Part shown: positions 8,992 through 17,713 of the stretch, piece by piece
How positions within the stretch are numbered: the first letter of the stretch is position 1
Layout: every line of letters begins with the position of its first letter
Assembly: GCA_947497245.1 (NCBI GenBank)
Contig: CANMFO010000002.1
Span: forward strand, 868,001 to 932,000
Direction of reading: 5' to 3'
Length of the DNA stretch: 64,000 nucleotides
Origin: an uncultured Flavobacteriaceae bacterium
GTDB lineage: Bacteria > Bacteroidota > Bacteroidia > Flavobacteriales > Flavobacteriaceae
The notes under the pieces: generated by a model
The model's database searches: none
What the model was told of the DNA's origin: nothing
The model's input: only the letters and a program-made list of their open reading frames with translations
Made by a program: the position numbers and the translations under genes

Positions 8992-10758
8992 ATGGATAAA
9001 GGTTCAGGCAACGCTTTTGATTACAATTTGTTCAAAAGGCTTATGGCCCATACGAAACCGTATCGGGTCATTTTTTACACAGTGGCTTTGGCAGCAGTGC
9101 TATTGTCCGTTTTTGCGGTACTTACAGCGACCATAGCGGGCGATATTGTGAACGATGCCATCAAAAAGAACGACGCCGATAAGCTCTTGTACCTTACCCT
9201 GGCCATGTTGGGCGTTTTACTGGGCCAGGTAATCAGTCAACTCGGGTTCAATTACTACGCCAATTGGTTGGGGGAATCGGTCATAAAGGATGTCCGCATA
9301 GCGCTTTTCAAAAAGATGATCGGTTTCAGAATGCAGTATTTTGACAGTTCGTCCATTGGGGTGTTGGTTACCAGGGCAGTGGCCGATATGCAACGGATCG
9401 GCGAGATCTTCAGTCAGGGTTTTTTTGTGATTGTGGCCGATATGTTGAAAATGCTCACGGCGGCAGTGGTCATGCTGATCTTGAATTGGAAACTTGCCCT
9501 GTTGGTGTTCGCCCTGCTCCCTGTAATATTGTATGCGACCCGCCTGTTTCAAAAAGCAATGAAGATCGCGTTCACCGAGGTCCGGGCGGAAGTGGCCAAC
9601 CTTAACTCCTTTGTACAGGAACGCATAGGCGGAATGAAGATCGTTCAACTGTTCACCCGAGAGAATATCGAAAAGGAGAATTTTAGAAAAATCAATGAAA
9701 AGCACAAAAACGCCTGGTTGAAGACCGTCTGGTACAACTCCATTTTCTTCCCTATCGCCGAAATCGTGAGTTCCATTGCCGTAGGACTGGTCGTGTATTT
9801 TGGGGTGTTGCAGAATTTACAGGTCCTAGAGAGGGAAAACGTGGGGGTAATCGTTTCCTTTTTGTTTCTGATCGAACTGTTGTTTCGGCCCCTCCGTCAA
9901 ATTGCGGACAAGTTCAACACCTTACAAATGGGCATGGTGGCGGCCAATAGGGTATTTACAATTTTGGATACGGACAGCCAGATCGAGGATACCGGCAAAG
10001 TGGTCAAGGCGGAGGTGGAGGGCAGCATTGCCTTTTCCGATGTGCGTTTTGGGTATTTGGCCAATGAAGAAGTACTGCATGGTATCTCCTTCGATGTGCA
10101 GGTGGGTCAGACAGTGGCCATCGTCGGGGCAACAGGCGCCGGTAAATCGACCATTATCAACTTGCTCAGCCGCTTTTATGAAATCAATTCCGGGGCTATA
10201 CTGATCGATGGAGTGGACATAAAGGACTTTACCCTGACCTCCCTGCGTTCCCACATTGCGGTCGTGCTCCAGGATGTTTTTCTGTTTGCCGATACCATTG
10301 CCAACAACATATCCCTGAAGGACCCATCGGTCACCTTGGAGGATATTGAAAAGGCCGCCAAGCAGATCGGGGTGCATGAATTTATCAACAGCCTTCCCGG
10401 CGGATATACTTATAATGTAAAGGAAAGGGGGACCATGCTTTCCAGTGGACAGCGCCAGTTGATCGCGTTTTTGAGGGCGTATGTGAGCAATCCCAGTATC
10501 TTGGTTCTGGATGAGGCCACCTCTTCAGTGGACACCTATTCGGAACAACTGATCCAAAGGGCCACGGAAAAGATTACCGAGGGCCGGACGTCCATTATTA
10601 TCGCACATCGTTTGGCCACCATTAAGAAGGCCGATAAGATATTGGTCATGGACGCCGGTAGAATCGTTGAGACGGGCACCCATCAAACGCTGCTCAAAAA
10701 GGGGGGGTATTACAGTAACCTTTACGAGGCCCAGTTCCTGGCAGAAGAAGTGGCTTAG
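8992..10758 (+). CDS. MsbA-like ABC exporter (fused permease and ATPase)
   Basis: A 588-residue half-transporter. A six-helix transmembrane domain (residues about 20-310) is followed by a nucleotide-binding domain with Walker A GATGAGKST (about 379-387), a signature-like SSGQRQ, Walker B ILVLDEA (about 503-509) and the H-loop IIAHRL. Homodimers of this type export lipids or drugs. In Bacteroidota this gene commonly follows truA, but the substrate cannot be read from sequence. The signature reads LSSGQRQ instead of LSGGQ, a common conservative change in this subgroup. Confidence 0.92.
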   Translation: MDKGSGNAFDYNLFKRLMAHTKPYRVIFYTVALAAVLLSVFAVLTATIAGDIVNDAIKKNDADKLLYLTLAMLGVLLGQVISQLGFNYYANWLGESVIKDVRIALFKKMIGFRMQYFDSSSIGVLVTRAVADMQRIGEIFSQGFFVIVADMLKMLTAAVVMLILNWKLALLVFALLPVILYATRLFQKAMKIAFTEVRAEVANLNSFVQERIGGMKIVQLFTRENIEKENFRKINEKHKNAWLKTVWYNSIFFPIAEIVSSIAVGLVVYFGVLQNLQVLERENVGVIVSFLFLIELLFRPLRQIADKFNTLQMGMVAANRVFTILDTDSQIEDTGKVVKAEVEGSIAFSDVRFGYLANEEVLHGISFDVQVGQTVAIVGATGAGKSTIINLLSRFYEINSGAILIDGVDIKDFTLTSLRSHIAVVLQDVFLFADTIANNISLKDPSVTLEDIEKAAKQIGVHEFINSLPGGYTYNVKERGTMLSSGQRQLIAFLRAYVSNPSILVLDEATSSVDTYSEQLIQRATEKITEGRTSIIIAHRLATIKKADKILVMDAGRIVETGTHQTLLKKGGYYSNLYEAQFLAEEVA

Positions 10759-10936
10759 CCCCATGTCGGCATTTTTGGCCGGAACGCGCTCCAAGTGGGG
10801 CCCTGGTCCTCAAAAGATACCCTTTCCCAAGCCACGCATTCCAAAAAACCCGTGAAAAGGGTGCGGACCGTCGGAACGGGGTAGGAGAAGGGCCAACGGG
10901 ACAGGGCTCGGTGGCTTCAATAAAAAATAAGAAAGG

Positions 10937-10993
10937 AAGGGCGTGGAGAAATCGATCCCTCACCCTCTTTCACAAGTATGCGCCCTTTTTTCA
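10937..10993 (+). terminator. Possible long-loop terminator after the ABC exporter
   Basis: AAGGGCG (10937-10943) pairs with CGCCCTT (10981-10987), followed by a T run, but the loop is about 37 nt. It lies roughly 180 bp past the ABC exporter and just before the convergent cdaA stop at 11007. The rest of the 248-bp gap between the two genes holds nothing recognisable. Confidence 0.3.
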
Positions 10994-11006
10994 GGGGTTG
11001 GTGGAA

Positions 11007-11792
11007 TTATATCAAGTCCTCTTTGATCATGGAAGCCAATTCTTCCATATCGCCGAACGGCACGAACTCCCCATTTCTAACATAGGATATGTCCCCGGTT
11101 TCCTCGCTTACGATCAGGGCAATGGCATCGGTCTTCTCGGTAATGCCCACTGCCGCCCGGTGCCGTAGCCCGAAGCGTAGGGGAATGTTCCGCTCGTTCG
11201 ATACGGGAAGAATTACCCGGGTTGCCGTGATGTAGTTGTTCTCCACGACCGCAGCACCATCGTGTAAGGGACTGTTCTTGTAAAAAATACTTTCGATGAT
11301 CGGTTGGGTGATCTCGATATACATTTTGTCTCCAGAGGATTTTACGAAATCGAGCGAATTACTGCGCGCGAACACAATAAGGGCACCCGTTTTGGTGGCA
11401 CCCATTTTTTCACAAGCCCGTATCACGGCATCCACGTCCAAACTCGTTGTTAGCCCTTCCTGCCTAAGGAATTTGAAGTGTTTGATGAAGTTGCGCTTGT
11501 TCGCAAAATTAGTGGAACCGATCATGAGAAGAAATTTCCGGATTTCTTGTTGAAATACAATGATCAGGGCAATTAACCCGACCTGCATGAAAGCACCGAC
11601 CATGCTGCTGATCATTTCCATACCGAGCAGTTCGGTAAGTTTCCAAAACCCCCATACAATAACGATACCAATGAAAATATTGATGGCGACCGAACCCCGT
11701 ACCAGTTTATAGATGTAGTAGAGCAAAATGGCGACAAGGGTGATGTCGAGGACATCTGTAATTTTAAAGTCGATAAAATTCAAAAAATCCAA
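11007..11792 (-). CDS. cdaA: Diadenylate cyclase CdaA
   Basis: Condenses two ATP into the second messenger c-di-AMP. 261 residues. Three transmembrane helices lie in residues about 15-85 (ITLVAILLYYIY, AINIFIGIVIVWGFW, FMQVGLIALIIVF). The DisA_N domain has the DGA motif at 178-180 (SPLHDGAAV) and the RHR motif at 210-212 (GLRHRAAVGITEKTDA), both needed for catalysis. It lies 49 bp downstream of folP on the same strand, a conserved Bacteroidota neighbourhood. Confidence 0.95.
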   Translation of the reverse strand: MDFLNFIDFKITDVLDITLVAILLYYIYKLVRGSVAINIFIGIVIVWGFWKLTELLGMEMISSMVGAFMQVGLIALIIVFQQEIRKFLLMIGSTNFANKRNFIKHFKFLRQEGLTTSLDVDAVIRACEKMGATKTGALIVFARSNSLDFVKSSGDKMYIEITQPIIESIFYKNSPLHDGAAVVENNYITATRVILPVSNERNIPLRFGLRHRAAVGITEKTDAIALIVSEETGDISYVRNGEFVPFGDMEELASMIKEDLI

Positions 11793-11841
11793 TCCTTGCC
11801 GTTTTGGTAAATTTATGAAAAATAGGCGAACAATAACTGAA

Positions 11842-12672
11842 TCATTCCCCCTGCTTCAAATGCCGCATCAGGGTAATGCACTCCATGGCCTCCTTAACAT
11901 CATGGGCACGTAGAATATGGGCGCCATGGTCCAGTGCAAAGCTGTGCAGGGCCGTGGTGCCGTTGAGCGCGTCGTCCGCGTTGGAGTCCAGCGCTTTATA
12001 AATCATGGATTTTCGGCTTATCCCTACCAAAACGGGACGCCGTAAGGTGTGGAACAACTCCAGGTGGCGCAGCAGTTCATAATTTTGTCGCAAGGTCTTG
12101 GCGAAACCAAAACCGGGATCTATGATAATGTCGGACAGGCCCAATGCCGTGGCCTCCGCTATCCGTTTCGAAAAATAGGAAAGTATCTCGGTCAGCAGAT
12201 TTTCATAGGTCGTATGTTGTTGCATGGTCCGGGGCGTGCCCCTCATATGCATTAGGGTATAGGGCACTTTGAAATGCGCTATGACGGGCAACATATTCTT
12301 GTCGGCCTGCCCGCCGGAAATATCATTGATCAAGGCGGCACCGGCTTCCAGACATTTTTTGGCGATGCCACTGCGAAAGGTATCAATGGACAATAGGATA
12401 TCGGGAAACTTTTTGAGCAAAAGTTCCACAATGGGCAATATTCTGGCCAATTCTTCCTTTTCGGATACCGTTTCGGCCCCAGGGCGCGAACTGTAGGCGC
12501 CAAGGTCGATAAAAGTGGCCCCATCGGTCAACATTTTTTCCGCCTGGGGCAAAATGGATCTTTCATCCCTGTATTTTCCCCCGTCGAAGAAGGAATCGGG
12601 GGTGATATTGAGAATGCCCATAACACGGGGGGTGGAAAGATCGATAAGATTTCCTTTGCAATTGAGGGTCAT
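11842..12672 (-). CDS. folP: Dihydropteroate synthase
   Basis: Joins p-aminobenzoate to dihydropterin pyrophosphate in folate synthesis; it is the sulfonamide target. 276 residues from the ATG at 12672 (MTLNCKGNLIDLSTP). A TTG eight codons upstream is in frame but less likely. TIM-barrel motifs: GILNITPDSFFDGG, FIDLGAYSSRPGA, LSIDTFRS, INDISGG, MHMRGTP, IIDPGFGFAKT and VGISRKSMI. It lies upstream of cdaA, with which it is probably co-transcribed, and is divergent from the DUF1599 gene. Confidence 0.95.
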   Translation of the reverse strand: MTLNCKGNLIDLSTPRVMGILNITPDSFFDGGKYRDERSILPQAEKMLTDGATFIDLGAYSSRPGAETVSEKEELARILPIVELLLKKFPDILLSIDTFRSGIAKKCLEAGAALINDISGGQADKNMLPVIAHFKVPYTLMHMRGTPRTMQQHTTYENLLTEILSYFSKRIAEATALGLSDIIIDPGFGFAKTLRQNYELLRHLELFHTLRRPVLVGISRKSMIYKALDSNADDALNGTTALHSFALDHGAHILRAHDVKEAMECITLMRHLKQGE

Positions 12673-12829
12673 ATTTGGAAATGGATAATTTGACAAACCA
12701 AATTTAAAATGCGAATTTCGCAGCCGGACAAAAAAGTTTAAATGGCTCCGACCGTGGGCAATTCAATATTTTAAGCGAAATTTACGCAAATTATACCAGC
12801 TGGATTTTAAGCGGTATCAAAAAGATTCG

Positions 12830-13393
12830 ATGCAGCATACCTCACAACAATATGACGTGGTGATCAGGACCTGTCGGGATCTGTACGAGAAGAAGATGAG
12901 GGACTACGGCAGTGCTTGGCGTATTTTAAGGCTTCCCTCGCTTACCGACCAGATCTTTATCAAGGCACAGCGTATCCGAAGTTTGCAGGAAAACCAGGTC
13001 AGGAAGGTGGATGAGGGCGAAACCTCGGAATTCATCGGCATCGTCAACTATTCCATTATGGCACTGATCCAATTGGAAAAAGGCGTTGTTGAACAGCCCG
13101 ACCTTTCCGTTGACACGGCCCTCGCCTTGTTCGACAAACACGCGGCAGAAACCAAGGCCTTAATGGAAGATAAAAACCATGACTATGGCGAAGCGTGGCG
13201 CGATATGCGGGTAAGTTCCCTGACCGATTTGATCTTGCAAAAACTCTTGCGCGTAAAGCAGATCGAGGACAACCAGGGGAAGACCCTGGTGAGCGAGGGA
13301 ATCGAGGCGAATTATCAGGACATGGTGAACTACGCGGTATTTGCACTGATTCATATGGGGGTAAAATCAAAAATAAAAAATCCAAATTCCTAG
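12830..13393 (+). CDS. DUF1599 domain protein (tandem repeat)
   Basis: 187 residues made of two similar halves. Each half carries MRDYGSAWRILRLPSLTDQI or its equivalent HDYGEAWRDMRVSSLTDLI, followed by an Arg/Lys-rich helix and a VNYSIMALIQLE or VNYAVFALIHM helix. This is the DUF1599 (nucleotide modification-associated domain 1-like) fold. Its function is unknown. It is the first gene of a conserved flavobacterial string with the BT_3928-like gene, tpiA, prmA and clpS. Confidence 0.88.
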   Translation: MQHTSQQYDVVIRTCRDLYEKKMRDYGSAWRILRLPSLTDQIFIKAQRIRSLQENQVRKVDEGETSEFIGIVNYSIMALIQLEKGVVEQPDLSVDTALALFDKHAAETKALMEDKNHDYGEAWRDMRVSSLTDLILQKLLRVKQIEDNQGKTLVSEGIEANYQDMVNYAVFALIHMGVKSKIKNPNS

Positions 13394-13421
13394 GTCTGGA
13401 ATCTAATAGCTGTTACATGAA

Positions 13422-14519
13422 ATGAAGTATATCGTAAACTTTTGTAGGGTTTTGGTTGGTGCCTTGTTCATCATCAGCGGTTTCATTAAGTTGAACGATC
13501 CGGTAGGTTTTTCCTTTAAATTGGAAGAATATTTTAGTTCGGGCGTATTGGACCTGCCCTTTTTCGAACCTTTCGCACTATATATTTCCGTATTTGTCGT
13601 GATTTTGGAAGTGCTCTTAGGGGTAATGCTATTGGTGGGCTTTCGGGTAAAATTTACCATATGGAGTCTATTGTTGATGATCCTGGGCTTCACCTTTCTT
13701 ACTTGGTACTCGGCATATTTCAACAAGGTCACCGATTGTGGTTGTTTTGGGGACGCATTGAAATTAACGCCTTGGCAATCGTTTACCAAGGATGTGGTCT
13801 TGTTGGTGCTTATCCTGGTGCTATTTAAGGGGATGAAGCATATCAAGCCCATTGTGGGTTCCAGCCTCAAACGCATTATTACCTTGGTCGCCTTGGTGCT
13901 CTGTGCCCTTTATGCGAACCATGTATTGCGACATTTGCCGGTCATCGATTTTAGGCCTTATAAGATTGGGGCGAATATTGAGGATGGTATGACGGTTCCC
14001 GAAGGCGCTCCGAGGCCCATCCATGATTACGCCTGGAAGTTCAAGGTGGACGGAGAGGAGAAAATAATTGTTACCCAAGGGGATTATCCCACGGTGGATG
14101 GGGAATACATCGATGTAGAGACCACGGAAGTGCAGAAAGGTTACGAACCGCCCATTCATGACTTTACTATAGAACAAGATGGGACCGATTTTGCCCCTTC
14201 CCTATTGCAGGAACCCAAATTGGTCATGGTTATCGCCTACGACCTTCGAAAAACCCATAAGGATGTGTATTCCGAATTAAGGGATGTTGTCAATGCGGCC
14301 ATCCAAAAAGGATATAAGGTTATCGGTATGTCGGCCTCCAATAACGAACAAAGTGCACAACTCATCAAGGACCACCAACTCAATTTTGGGTTTTATTTTA
14401 CCGATGAGACCGCATTGAAGACCATTGTCCGTTCCAATCCGGGAGTTTTGGTCCTGGAGAAAGGAACAATAAAGCAGAAGGTACATTACAACGATTTGGA
14501 CGAATTGGAGTTTGATTAG
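13422..14519 (+). CDS. BT_3928-family (DoxX/MauE-like) membrane protein
   Basis: 365 residues. The N-terminal four-helix membrane domain (about 1-140) contains LVGALFIISGFIKLNDPVGF and the cysteine motif TDCGCFGDALKL, typical of the MauE/DoxX redox-linked membrane family. The C-terminal half (about 180-365) is soluble, has a thioredoxin-like look (LVMVIAYDLRKTHKDVYSE, GYKVIGMSASN) and lacks a CxxC. The likely role is membrane-associated redox or disulfide handling. It lies 28 bp after the DUF1599 gene. Confidence 0.88.
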   Translation: MKYIVNFCRVLVGALFIISGFIKLNDPVGFSFKLEEYFSSGVLDLPFFEPFALYISVFVVILEVLLGVMLLVGFRVKFTIWSLLLMILGFTFLTWYSAYFNKVTDCGCFGDALKLTPWQSFTKDVVLLVLILVLFKGMKHIKPIVGSSLKRIITLVALVLCALYANHVLRHLPVIDFRPYKIGANIEDGMTVPEGAPRPIHDYAWKFKVDGEEKIIVTQGDYPTVDGEYIDVETTEVQKGYEPPIHDFTIEQDGTDFAPSLLQEPKLVMVIAYDLRKTHKDVYSELRDVVNAAIQKGYKVIGMSASNNEQSAQLIKDHQLNFGFYFTDETALKTIVRSNPGVLVLEKGTIKQKVHYNDLDELEFD

Positions 14520-14598
14520 TTCGTGGTTCCGCCATCCAAACAATTAGATCCTAAGTTAGGAAACCGTTTAAGACTTGAAACAAAAAACCACCGAGAAA

Positions 14599-15348
14599 AT
14601 GAGAAGCAAAATAGTTGCAGGAAACTGGAAAATGAACAAAACATTAACGGAAACGGAAGCCTTGCTGGCCGAACTTTCCGCAAAATTGCCCGATACCGAC
14701 GCTATGGTCATGATAGCCCCTACCCATGTGAATTTGCCTGGAGCGGTAAGGAATTTGGTCCATTCGGCCATAGAGGTCATCGCCCAAAACATGCACTTTG
14801 CAGAAAGCGGTGCCTTTACGGGCGAGATTTCTGCCGATATGCTTTTGGATATAGGGGTGGAGACCGTAATCATTGGCCATTCCGAGCGACGGGCCTATTT
14901 CGGGGAGACCGATGGGCTTCTGGCAAAAAAGGTAAGCGCTGCCGTGGCCAAGGGCATGAAGGCCATGTTCTGTTTTGGTGAGGAATTGGAGGATCGTAAG
15001 TCGGGCAACCATTTCGCGGTGGTGGAAAGCCAGTTGAAAAATGCCCTGTTTTCTTTGGACGCCGCTGCTTGGGACAACATTGTATTGGCCTATGAGCCGG
15101 TGTGGGCCATCGGTACCGGTGAAACGGCATCACCGGAACAGGCACAGGAAATGCATGCCTTTATTCGCAAGACGATTGCCGAAGCGTACGATACAAGCGT
15201 GGCGGACGATGTTTCCATCCTGTACGGGGGCAGCGTCAAACCGGGTAACGCCGCGGAAATATTCTCCAAACCAGATGTCGATGGGGGACTGATCGGGGGC
15301 GCTTCCCTGGTCGCGGATGATTTTGTGGCCATCATCAAGGCCATTTGA
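14599..15348 (+). CDS. tpiA: Triosephosphate isomerase
   Basis: Interconverts dihydroxyacetone phosphate and glyceraldehyde 3-phosphate. 249 residues from the ATG at 14599 (MRSKIVAGNWKMNKT); an in-frame TTG at 14575 would add eight residues and is less likely. Visible catalytic residues are Lys in AGNWKMN, His in IIGHSERR and Glu in VLAYEPVWAIGTGETASPEQA, the last beside the mobile loop 6, plus the phosphate-binding YGGSVKPGN and GLIGGASL. Confidence 0.98.
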   Translation: MRSKIVAGNWKMNKTLTETEALLAELSAKLPDTDAMVMIAPTHVNLPGAVRNLVHSAIEVIAQNMHFAESGAFTGEISADMLLDIGVETVIIGHSERRAYFGETDGLLAKKVSAAVAKGMKAMFCFGEELEDRKSGNHFAVVESQLKNALFSLDAAAWDNIVLAYEPVWAIGTGETASPEQAQEMHAFIRKTIAEAYDTSVADDVSILYGGSVKPGNAAEIFSKPDVDGGLIGGASLVADDFVAIIKAI

Positions 15349-15401
15349 CCGAGATCAGCCGTACGAGGGTTCAACGCTTTTTGCGGTCAGACCATAGCAA
15401 T

Positions 15402-16247
15402 ATGCCCGATACTGTTTACATAGAATACACCTTTAAAATAAGACCGTGGCAACCCGTATGCGATATTTTGATCGCCGAATTGGGGGAAGTAGGTTTCGAG
15501 AGTTTCGTGGAAGGGGAAAATGAAATATTGGCCTATATCCAAAAAAAGGATTGGAGCCATGACATCCTGAACGGTATTGGGGCCCTTTCGAACCCATCGT
15601 GGGACATCTCCCATGAAATAAAGGAGATTGGACAGCAAAACTGGAATGCGGTATGGGAGGAAAATTTCGACCCCATTCAAATCGAGGACCAATGCGTGGT
15701 CAGGGCGCCTTTCCACGATACCCCGAAAGTGCGCTACGATATCGTCATCACCCCCAAAATGAGTTTCGGGACCGGTCACCATGAGACCACCCAAATGATG
15801 CTCCGACACATCTTGGAGACCGATTTCAAAGGGAAATCCGTTTTGGATATGGGCAGTGGTACCGGGGTGTTGGCCATATTGGCGGCCCTGAAGGGTGCCC
15901 GAACCGTTGATGCCATCGATATTGATCACTGGTGCTTTCTGAACGCCCAAGAGAATGCCGTGCGCAATAAGTGCGGCCACATTGCCGTGCGCGAAGGTGA
16001 TGCAAGCTTGTTGAAAGACCAGGAATACGATCTTGTCCTGGCCAATATCAATCGCAACATCCTGCTGAACGATATCCCTACCTACGCCCGGTGTTTGACG
16101 GAAAATGGGAAGTTGTTCCTGAGCGGGTTCTACGAATCGGATATGGAATTGATCACGGAAAAATGTGGAGAGGTGGGCCTGGTCTTTGACAAAAAACTGC
16201 GAAAAAACGATTGGGTATCCGCTGCGTATCGTACTTTCCAAACCTAA
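15402..16247 (+). CDS. prmA: Ribosomal protein L11 methyltransferase
   Basis: Methylates ribosomal protein L11 using SAM. 281 residues from the ATG at 15402 (MPDTVYIEYTFKIRPWQP); the frame is open back to 15345, but that start would overlap tpiA and extend past the usual N-terminus. SAM-binding motif I is VLDMGSGTGVLAILAALKGA, preceded by the PrmA signature TPKMSFGTGHHETTQMML; motif LVLANINRNIL follows. It lies 53 bp downstream of tpiA. Confidence 0.95.
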   Translation: MPDTVYIEYTFKIRPWQPVCDILIAELGEVGFESFVEGENEILAYIQKKDWSHDILNGIGALSNPSWDISHEIKEIGQQNWNAVWEENFDPIQIEDQCVVRAPFHDTPKVRYDIVITPKMSFGTGHHETTQMMLRHILETDFKGKSVLDMGSGTGVLAILAALKGARTVDAIDIDHWCFLNAQENAVRNKCGHIAVREGDASLLKDQEYDLVLANINRNILLNDIPTYARCLTENGKLFLSGFYESDMELITEKCGEVGLVFDKKLRKNDWVSAAYRTFQT

Positions 16248-16416
16248 AAAGAAAGATTAAAACCATGGGGATAGGAGAATGGGCAGCTTCCATCATAATG
16301 CCTACCATATCATTTTCCCCCGCTCCGGAAAACTGTTAAAAATACCTGAAATGGCACCTTTTTTCGTTTCTGTAGGTTATATTTAATTGGAAATAGGATA
16401 TCGAACCGAAAAATTG

Positions 16417-16698
16417 ATGTCTATGGGAACGAAAGAAAAACATCTTGAAGACCTGCTTTTGGAGGAAGAGACCGTAAAGCAGAGTGAGATTGTGCTCTTC
16501 AATGACGAGGTAAACACTTTTGACCATGTCATAGAAACCTTGATTGCGGTTTGCGAACACTCCCCGGAGCAGGCAGAACAATGTTCGCTCATTGTGCACT
16601 ATAAGGGGAAATGTACCGTGAAAACGGGAGAGTACAACGATTTAAAACCGCGCTGCAGCCGATTGCTCCAGGCAGGATTGAGCGCGGAAATTGTCTAG
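16417..16698 (+). CDS. clpS: ATP-dependent Clp protease adaptor ClpS
   Basis: Delivers N-degron substrates to ClpAP-type proteases. 93 residues from the ATG at 16417. The core IVLFNDEVNTFDHVIETL and VHYKGKCTVKTGEYNDL are the ClpS fold, including the NDE/NTFDHV substrate-pocket segment. The GH16 gene downstream appears to start with a TTG overlapping the last eight bases of clpS, although the two are functionally unrelated. Confidence 0.93.
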   Translation: MSMGTKEKHLEDLLLEEETVKQSEIVLFNDEVNTFDHVIETLIAVCEHSPEQAEQCSLIVHYKGKCTVKTGEYNDLKPRCSRLLQAGLSAEIV

Positions 16699-17467
16699 GT
16701 CCGGGCGGCATATCCTATGCATGATGCTTTGCTTGGCGACGGCGCATTCGTTTGCCCAACAATCCACCGAACTTTTTTGGGAAGATAATTTTGATGGTGA
16801 TGGCCTAAATGAATCCTATTGGAACCATGAATTGGGCGATGGCTGTCCCGACCTCTGCGGCTGGGGGAACAATGAACCACAGATCTACACCAAAACGAAC
16901 CATACGGTAAAGGACGGATTCCTCAATATCAGGATCAAGAAAGAAGGGGGCGTTTATACGTCAGCCCGAATTACCACAAAGAAAAAGCTGGAGTTTCAGT
17001 ACGGCAGGGTGGAGGTCCGGGCAAAGCTCCCGGTTGGAAAAGGAGTTTGGCCCGCCATTTGGATGTTGGGCTCCAATATATCCGAAGTAGGCTGGCCGCT
17101 ATGTGGGGAAATCGATATCCTGGAGTATGTGGGCCGTGAGCCCCATATGGTCTTCAACTCGCTTCATACCAAGGATAGCCATGGCAATACCATCAATACC
17201 AGGAAAACCCGGATCAAGGATATCGAGGAAGGGTTTCATACGTATGCGGCCGATTGGACGGCGGAAAAGATCACATTTTATATCGATGGGGATTTGGTGT
17301 ATACCTTTCAACCCAGCGAAAGAACGGAGGGCATATGGCCCTTCGATCAACCTTTTTACCTGATTTTGAATGTGGCCATTGGCGGTAATTTTGGCGGCCA
17401 TGATATTGATGATACCGCCCTTCCCCAAGATTTTGTGATTGATTATATCAAAGTGTTCAAGAATTAG
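16691..17467 (+). CDS. Secreted GH16 endo-beta-1,3-glucanase (laminarinase-like)
   Basis: 258 residues. A TTG start at 16691 gives an Arg-containing n-region and signal peptide ending near HSFAQQ; an ATG at 16721 would leave no positive n-region. The jelly-roll GH16 domain carries the catalytic motif GEIDILEYVG, with nucleophile Glu140, Asp142 and acid/base Glu145. Flanking signatures WPAIWMLG, ADWTAEKITFYIDG and LNVAIGGNFGG fit laminarinases. A sugar porter and a second glycosidase follow, suggesting a small beta-glucan utilisation set, but no SusC/SusD pair is present. Confidence 0.9.
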   Translation: MSRSGRHILCMMLCLATAHSFAQQSTELFWEDNFDGDGLNESYWNHELGDGCPDLCGWGNNEPQIYTKTNHTVKDGFLNIRIKKEGGVYTSARITTKKKLEFQYGRVEVRAKLPVGKGVWPAIWMLGSNISEVGWPLCGEIDILEYVGREPHMVFNSLHTKDSHGNTINTRKTRIKDIEEGFHTYAADWTAEKITFYIDGDLVYTFQPSERTEGIWPFDQPFYLILNVAIGGNFGGHDIDDTALPQDFVIDYIKVFKN

Positions 17468-17713
17468 TGCCCAAACCTCCAGGGCGATGGGAGTCGCTGT
17501 CCGCTATATGGAAAAATCTCTTTTCTCCTGCTCTGCTCGATACGCCCCAAACCGATACCGTTCAGCAGTACCCCTTAAGGACAGCTTTCCATTTCTTGTA
17601 CCCCTGAAAGGCATATCGTATAAGACTTCTGGGGGATAGGCATTTTTGTCATTTTTGTTTGTTACCTTTAGAAAGAGGGCATTACCCACCCAAAACCTAC
17701 CAAAACCAAAAAG